Shown here: positions 14,426-16,930 of the stretch, one piece after another
Position numbering within the stretch: the stretch's first letter is position 1
Layout: each line of letters opens with the position of its first letter
Assembly: GCA_900553065.1 (NCBI GenBank)
Contig: USBZ01000042.1
Span: 1 to 16,930 of the forward strand
From: an uncultured Desulfovibrio sp.
GTDB taxonomy: Bacteria > Desulfobacterota > Desulfovibrionia > Desulfovibrionales > Desulfovibrionaceae
Direction: 5' to 3'
DNA length: 16,930 nucleotides
The notes under the pieces: model-generated
Databases searched by the model: none
Told to the model about the DNA's origin: nothing
Seen by the model: the letters and a program-made list of their open reading frames with translations, nothing else
Program-made: the position numbers and the translations under genes

Positions 14426-14902
14426 ATGAAGACCGTGACCATTCATACCGACGGGTCCTGCCTCGGCAATCCCGGTCCCGGCGGATGGGCTGCCGTGCTC
14501 ACCTTCGACGGGCCGCAGGGAACGGCCCGCCGGGAGATGAGCGGTGGCTTTGCGCGCACCACGAACAACCGCATGGAAATCCTTGCCGTGCTGGAAGCGC
14601 TCGGCGCGCTGAAGGAGCCGTGCGTGGTCGAGCTTTATACCGACTCCCAGTATGTGGCCAAGGCCATCAAGGATCGCTGGCTTGCCGGATGGATGCGCAA
14701 CAACTGGATGACGTCGGCCAAAAAACCGGTGAAGAATCAGGATCTCTGGAAGAGAATGCCGCCGCTGCTCTCCCGGCACGAGGTGCATTTTCACTGGCTC
14801 AAGGGGCACGCAGGGCACAAGGAAAACGAACGCTGCGACGAACTGGCCAGAACGGAGGCCTCCGGACGGAATCTTCCCGAGGATCCGGGATTTTCCGACT
14901 GA
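14426..14902 (+). CDS. rnhA: Ribonuclease HI
   Basis: Cuts the RNA strand of RNA-DNA hybrids, removing R-loops and primers. The 158 residues match E. coli RNase HI (155). The four metal-binding acids are present: Asp9 in HTDGSCLGNPG, Glu51 in NNRMEI, Asp73 in YTDSQY and Asp138 in NERCDELA, with the catalytic histidine His128 in KGHAGHKENE. The basic handle WMRNNWMTSAKKPVKNQDLW (about 89-108) is also present. The ATG lies 2 bases after the stop of the transferase gene, and its GGAG ribosome binding site is inside that gene, so the two are probably coupled. Confidence 0.97.
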   Translation: MKTVTIHTDGSCLGNPGPGGWAAVLTFDGPQGTARREMSGGFARTTNNRMEILAVLEALGALKEPCVVELYTDSQYVAKAIKDRWLAGWMRNNWMTSAKKPVKNQDLWKRMPPLLSRHEVHFHWLKGHAGHKENERCDELARTEASGRNLPEDPGFSD

Positions 14903-14959
14903 CGGGTGTAACGGCCGGGAAGCGCTGTTCCCTTCGGAACCGGTACAGAGGACGGTACT

Positions 14960-14980
14960 GCGGGAGGTTTTGCCTTCCGC
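14960..14980 (+). terminator. Possible terminator after rnhA
   Basis: An 8-bp stem GCGGGAGG/CCTTCCGC with one G-U pair and a 5-base loop (TTTTG) lies 58 bases after the rnhA stop codon. The following bases (TGCCGGTCTTTG) give only a weak T tract. It separates rnhA from the separate promoter seen for prmC. Confidence 0.4.
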
Positions 14981-15030
14981 TGCCGGTCTTTGAAGAAAAG
15001 TGTGAAGAAAGACGGGGTTGCGACCACGGC

Positions 15031-15059
15031 TTGTCCTGAATGTCGTCCTGTGTTATATT
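15031..15059 (+). promoter_or_regulatory. Sigma-70-type promoter of prmC
   Basis: TTGTCC (15031-15036, 4 of 6) and TATATT (15054-15059, 5 of 6) are separated by exactly 17 bases. The expected start site, near A15066, is only about 3 bases before the prmC ATG at 15069. This implies an almost leaderless transcript. Confidence 0.65.
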
Positions 15060-15068
15060 TATATCATT

Positions 15069-15914
15069 ATGACCAGACGTGAATGGAAAATACGCGCGAC
15101 GGCCAGACTCGCCGGAACGGATGCTCCGGCAGCGGTGGCGGCGCTTCTGCTTTGTCATGTGCTCGGCATAGACAAGGTTGCTCTTGTGGCCCATTCCGAA
15201 GAGCCGGTTTCTCCGGCGGCGGAAGCCGTTCTGGAGGAACTTCTGCGCAGGCGTCTGTCCGGGGAACCGGTGGCCTATATCCTCGGTCGGCGTGAGTTTT
15301 ACGGACGCGATTTTCTGGTGAATCCCCATACGCTGATTCCCCGCCCGGAAACGGAACATCTCATAGAAGCGGCGCTTGATTTCTTTCAGGGCAGGCAGGA
15401 TGTGCGCTTTCTTGATCTCGGTACGGGCAGCGGCTGCATTGCCGTGACGCTTTCGGCAGAGCGGCCTTCATGGCGCGGCGTGGCCGTGGATATCTCGGAA
15501 GGCGCGCTTTGCACGGCGCAGCGCAATGCCGGCCTCTGCGGCACGGAGAACCGTGTGGAGTTTCTGCAGGCCGATTTCACCCGGCCGCTGCCCTTTGCTC
15601 CGGGCAGCTTTGATCTGGTCATAAGCAATCCCCCCTACATCAGTGAAGAAGAATACGCCGAACTCGATCCCGGCGTCAGGAATTTTGAGCCGCGTTCCGC
15701 GCTGGTGCCCGGTCCCGAGGGACTGGAGCATCCCCGCGCAGTGGAAGCGGCGGCCCGCGCCCTGCTGAAGGAAGGCGGCCTTCTGCTCATGGAGCACGGC
15801 TACCTTCAGGGCGAAGCGTGCCGGGCGTTGTGCCCGGACGCATACTGGATGGATAGGCGCACTGGTCGCGATCTTGCCGGAAAGGATCGATTCCTTTTTG
15901 CGGTGAGGCGCTGA
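15069..15914 (+). CDS. prmC: Release factor glutamine methyltransferase
   Basis: Methylates the glutamine of the GGQ motif in peptide-chain release factors RF1 and RF2, using S-adenosylmethionine. The 281 residues are normal (E. coli 277). After a helical N-terminal domain come IPRPETE (90-96), the cofactor loop FLDLGTGSG (114-122), the acidic VAVDIS (138-143) and the catalytic NPPY (187-190). The ATG at 15069 begins the usual N-terminal helix. It has no ribosome binding site: the bases before it are A+T-rich promoter sequence. An in-frame TTG at 15018 would add 17 hydrophobic residues and span the promoter, so it is less likely. Confidence 0.95.
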   Translation: MTRREWKIRATARLAGTDAPAAVAALLLCHVLGIDKVALVAHSEEPVSPAAEAVLEELLRRRLSGEPVAYILGRREFYGRDFLVNPHTLIPRPETEHLIEAALDFFQGRQDVRFLDLGTGSGCIAVTLSAERPSWRGVAVDISEGALCTAQRNAGLCGTENRVEFLQADFTRPLPFAPGSFDLVISNPPYISEEEYAELDPGVRNFEPRSALVPGPEGLEHPRAVEAAARALLKEGGLLLMEHGYLQGEACRALCPDAYWMDRRTGRDLAGKDRFLFAVRR

Positions 15915-15925
15915 CGCGCGTAAGC

Positions 15926-15966
15926 CCCCGGTCCGTCCGGGGAAGCCGTGACGGAGTGTTCCGTCA
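15926..15966 (+). repeat. Two tandem hairpins between prmC and lpxC
   Basis: CCCCGG-TCCGT-CCGGGG (15926-15942) is followed 6 bases later by TGACGGA-GTGT-TCCGTCA (15949-15966), both perfect stems. Neither has a T tract, and the second ends 18 bases before the lpxC ATG. They may shape the mRNA between the genes or reduce read-through into lpxC; I cannot tell which. Confidence 0.5.
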
Positions 15967-15984
15967 GGCGTTCAGGAGATAGTC

Positions 15985-16836
15985 ATGCCCCAGACCACTC
16001 TTGGCGGATCTGTTGTCTGCAGAGGCGTTTCTCTGCACTCCGGCCATGAAGTCAGCATGGAGTTCCGGCCCGCGCCGGAGGATTCGGGTATTGTTTTTCA
16101 TATTCATTCCGAGGACGGCGAGCATCTGCTTTCTCCCCGCCCCGAAGCCGTGAGCACGACGGAGCTTGCTACCACGGTCAGCGACGGCAAGGTCAGCGTT
16201 TCCACCATTGAACATGTTCTTGCAGCGCTGAACGGTCTTGCCGTGGACAACGTGGAAATTCATGTCGTCGGAGGCGAGGTGCCCATTCTCGACGGCTCTG
16301 CCAGACCTGTGGTTGAGGCTCTGCGCAGCGTCGGCTTCCGTACTCAGAGCGCGCCTCGCCGCATGGCCAGAGTCATGCGCAGTCATTCGCTGGAAAAGGA
16401 CGGCCGCTCCATTTCCGTGGAACCTTACGACGGATTCCGCGTGGACTACACCATACGCTTCCCTCATCCCGTCATAGGCGAGCAGCGTTTCGTGCTGGAC
16501 ATCACGCCTGAAAGCTTTGAAAAGGAAGTGGCTCCGGCACGCACGTTCGGTTTTCTGAAGGAAGTCGAATACCTGCACAGCCGCGGCCTTGCCCGGGGCG
16601 GCTCTCTGGAAAACGTGATCGTCATCGGGGACGACGGAATTCTGAACAAGGAAGGCCTGCGTTTTCCCGATGAATTCGTCAGACACAAGATGCTGGACTT
16701 CATAGGCGACATGGCCATGCTGGGCTCCCCCATGCTGGGTTCGTTCACGGTTGCCTGTTCGGGACATGGACACAACAATGCCTTTCTGCGGGATCTGGTG
16801 CAGGGCGAAGGGATTCTGGAATACGTGGAGCGCTAG
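15985..16836 (+). CDS. lpxC: UDP-3-O-acyl-N-acetylglucosamine deacetylase
   Basis: Zinc enzyme that performs the committed step of lipid A synthesis in the cytoplasm. It has 283 residues, close to the short Aquifex form and about 20 fewer than E. coli. The catalytic base Glu76 and zinc ligand His77 are in TIEHVLAAL; the other ligands His234 and Asp238 are in RHKMLDFIGD; the general acid His261 is in SGHGHNN. The opening TTLGGSVVCRGVSLHSG matches the family. AGGAG lies 6 bases before the ATG. It follows prmC by 70 bases containing two hairpins. I see no gene or clear terminator in the last 94 bases of the window. Confidence 0.97.
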   Translation: MPQTTLGGSVVCRGVSLHSGHEVSMEFRPAPEDSGIVFHIHSEDGEHLLSPRPEAVSTTELATTVSDGKVSVSTIEHVLAALNGLAVDNVEIHVVGGEVPILDGSARPVVEALRSVGFRTQSAPRRMARVMRSHSLEKDGRSISVEPYDGFRVDYTIRFPHPVIGEQRFVLDITPESFEKEVAPARTFGFLKEVEYLHSRGLARGGSLENVIVIGDDGILNKEGLRFPDEFVRHKMLDFIGDMAMLGSPMLGSFTVACSGHGHNNAFLRDLVQGEGILEYVER

Positions 16837-16930
16837 CGTTTCCGCCTTCGGTGGTTCCTTGGGCGTGGTCGTGAGAACAGGCTGAAGGCTTTTCCGAAAA
16901 TCCTGGATATGTAAGCGCAGCGGGGCGGAC

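Noticed and set aside
16837..16930. Terminator or next gene after lpxC
   Set aside because: No stem with a T tract and no start codon with a ribosome binding site could be found in the last 94 bases.

Overview
The window (about 60% G+C by eye) reads as ordinary chromosomal DNA of a Gram-negative bacterium, most likely a member of the Desulfovibrionaceae or a close relative. This rests on the tig-clpP-clpX-lon order with a tRNA-Leu just upstream of tig, on the RecR variant, on the small dual-CxxC zinc protein, and on an lpxC gene that implies lipid A synthesis. The lineage is inferred from memory of gene order and protein character, not from a search. I see no insertion sequence, integrase, CRISPR array, toxin-antitoxin pair or prophage gene.

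Left part (1-5796, minus strand): a protein-quality-control block. Read in transcription order it is tRNA-Leu(UAG), tig (trigger factor), clpP, clpX and lon (cut by the window edge). clpP and clpX overlap by 4 bases. tig and clpP are separated by an 11-bp stem-loop. clpX and lon are separated by a 195-base spacer rich in inverted repeats, which holds a candidate heat-shock promoter for lon.

Middle part (5797-10385, minus strand): a monocistronic unit encoding an unrecognised 120-residue protein, with a well-formed sigma-70 promoter, a 9+9 bp palindrome against its -35 box, a structured leader and a terminator. Next come dapA (lysine and diaminopimelate synthesis), and argJ - ylxP-like DUF503 - nrnA as a tight cluster (arginine synthesis, a ribosome-associated family and an oligoribonuclease).

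Right part (10505-16836, plus strand): lepB (signal peptidase I), recR, a 68-residue zinc-ribbon protein, an LtaS/OpgB-type membrane sulfatase-fold transferase, rnhA, prmC and lpxC. These cover protein export, recombination repair, envelope modification, RNA-DNA hybrid removal, release-factor methylation and lipid A synthesis.

The window is mostly housekeeping genes. The points that deserve a second look are regulatory: the palindrome-controlled unit of the unknown 120-residue protein, a promoter so close to the prmC ATG that its mRNA should be almost leaderless, the clpX-lon spacer, and the ylxP-nrnA pair sitting behind argJ and not in an infB cluster. The dual-CxxC protein is the least characterised conserved-looking gene.
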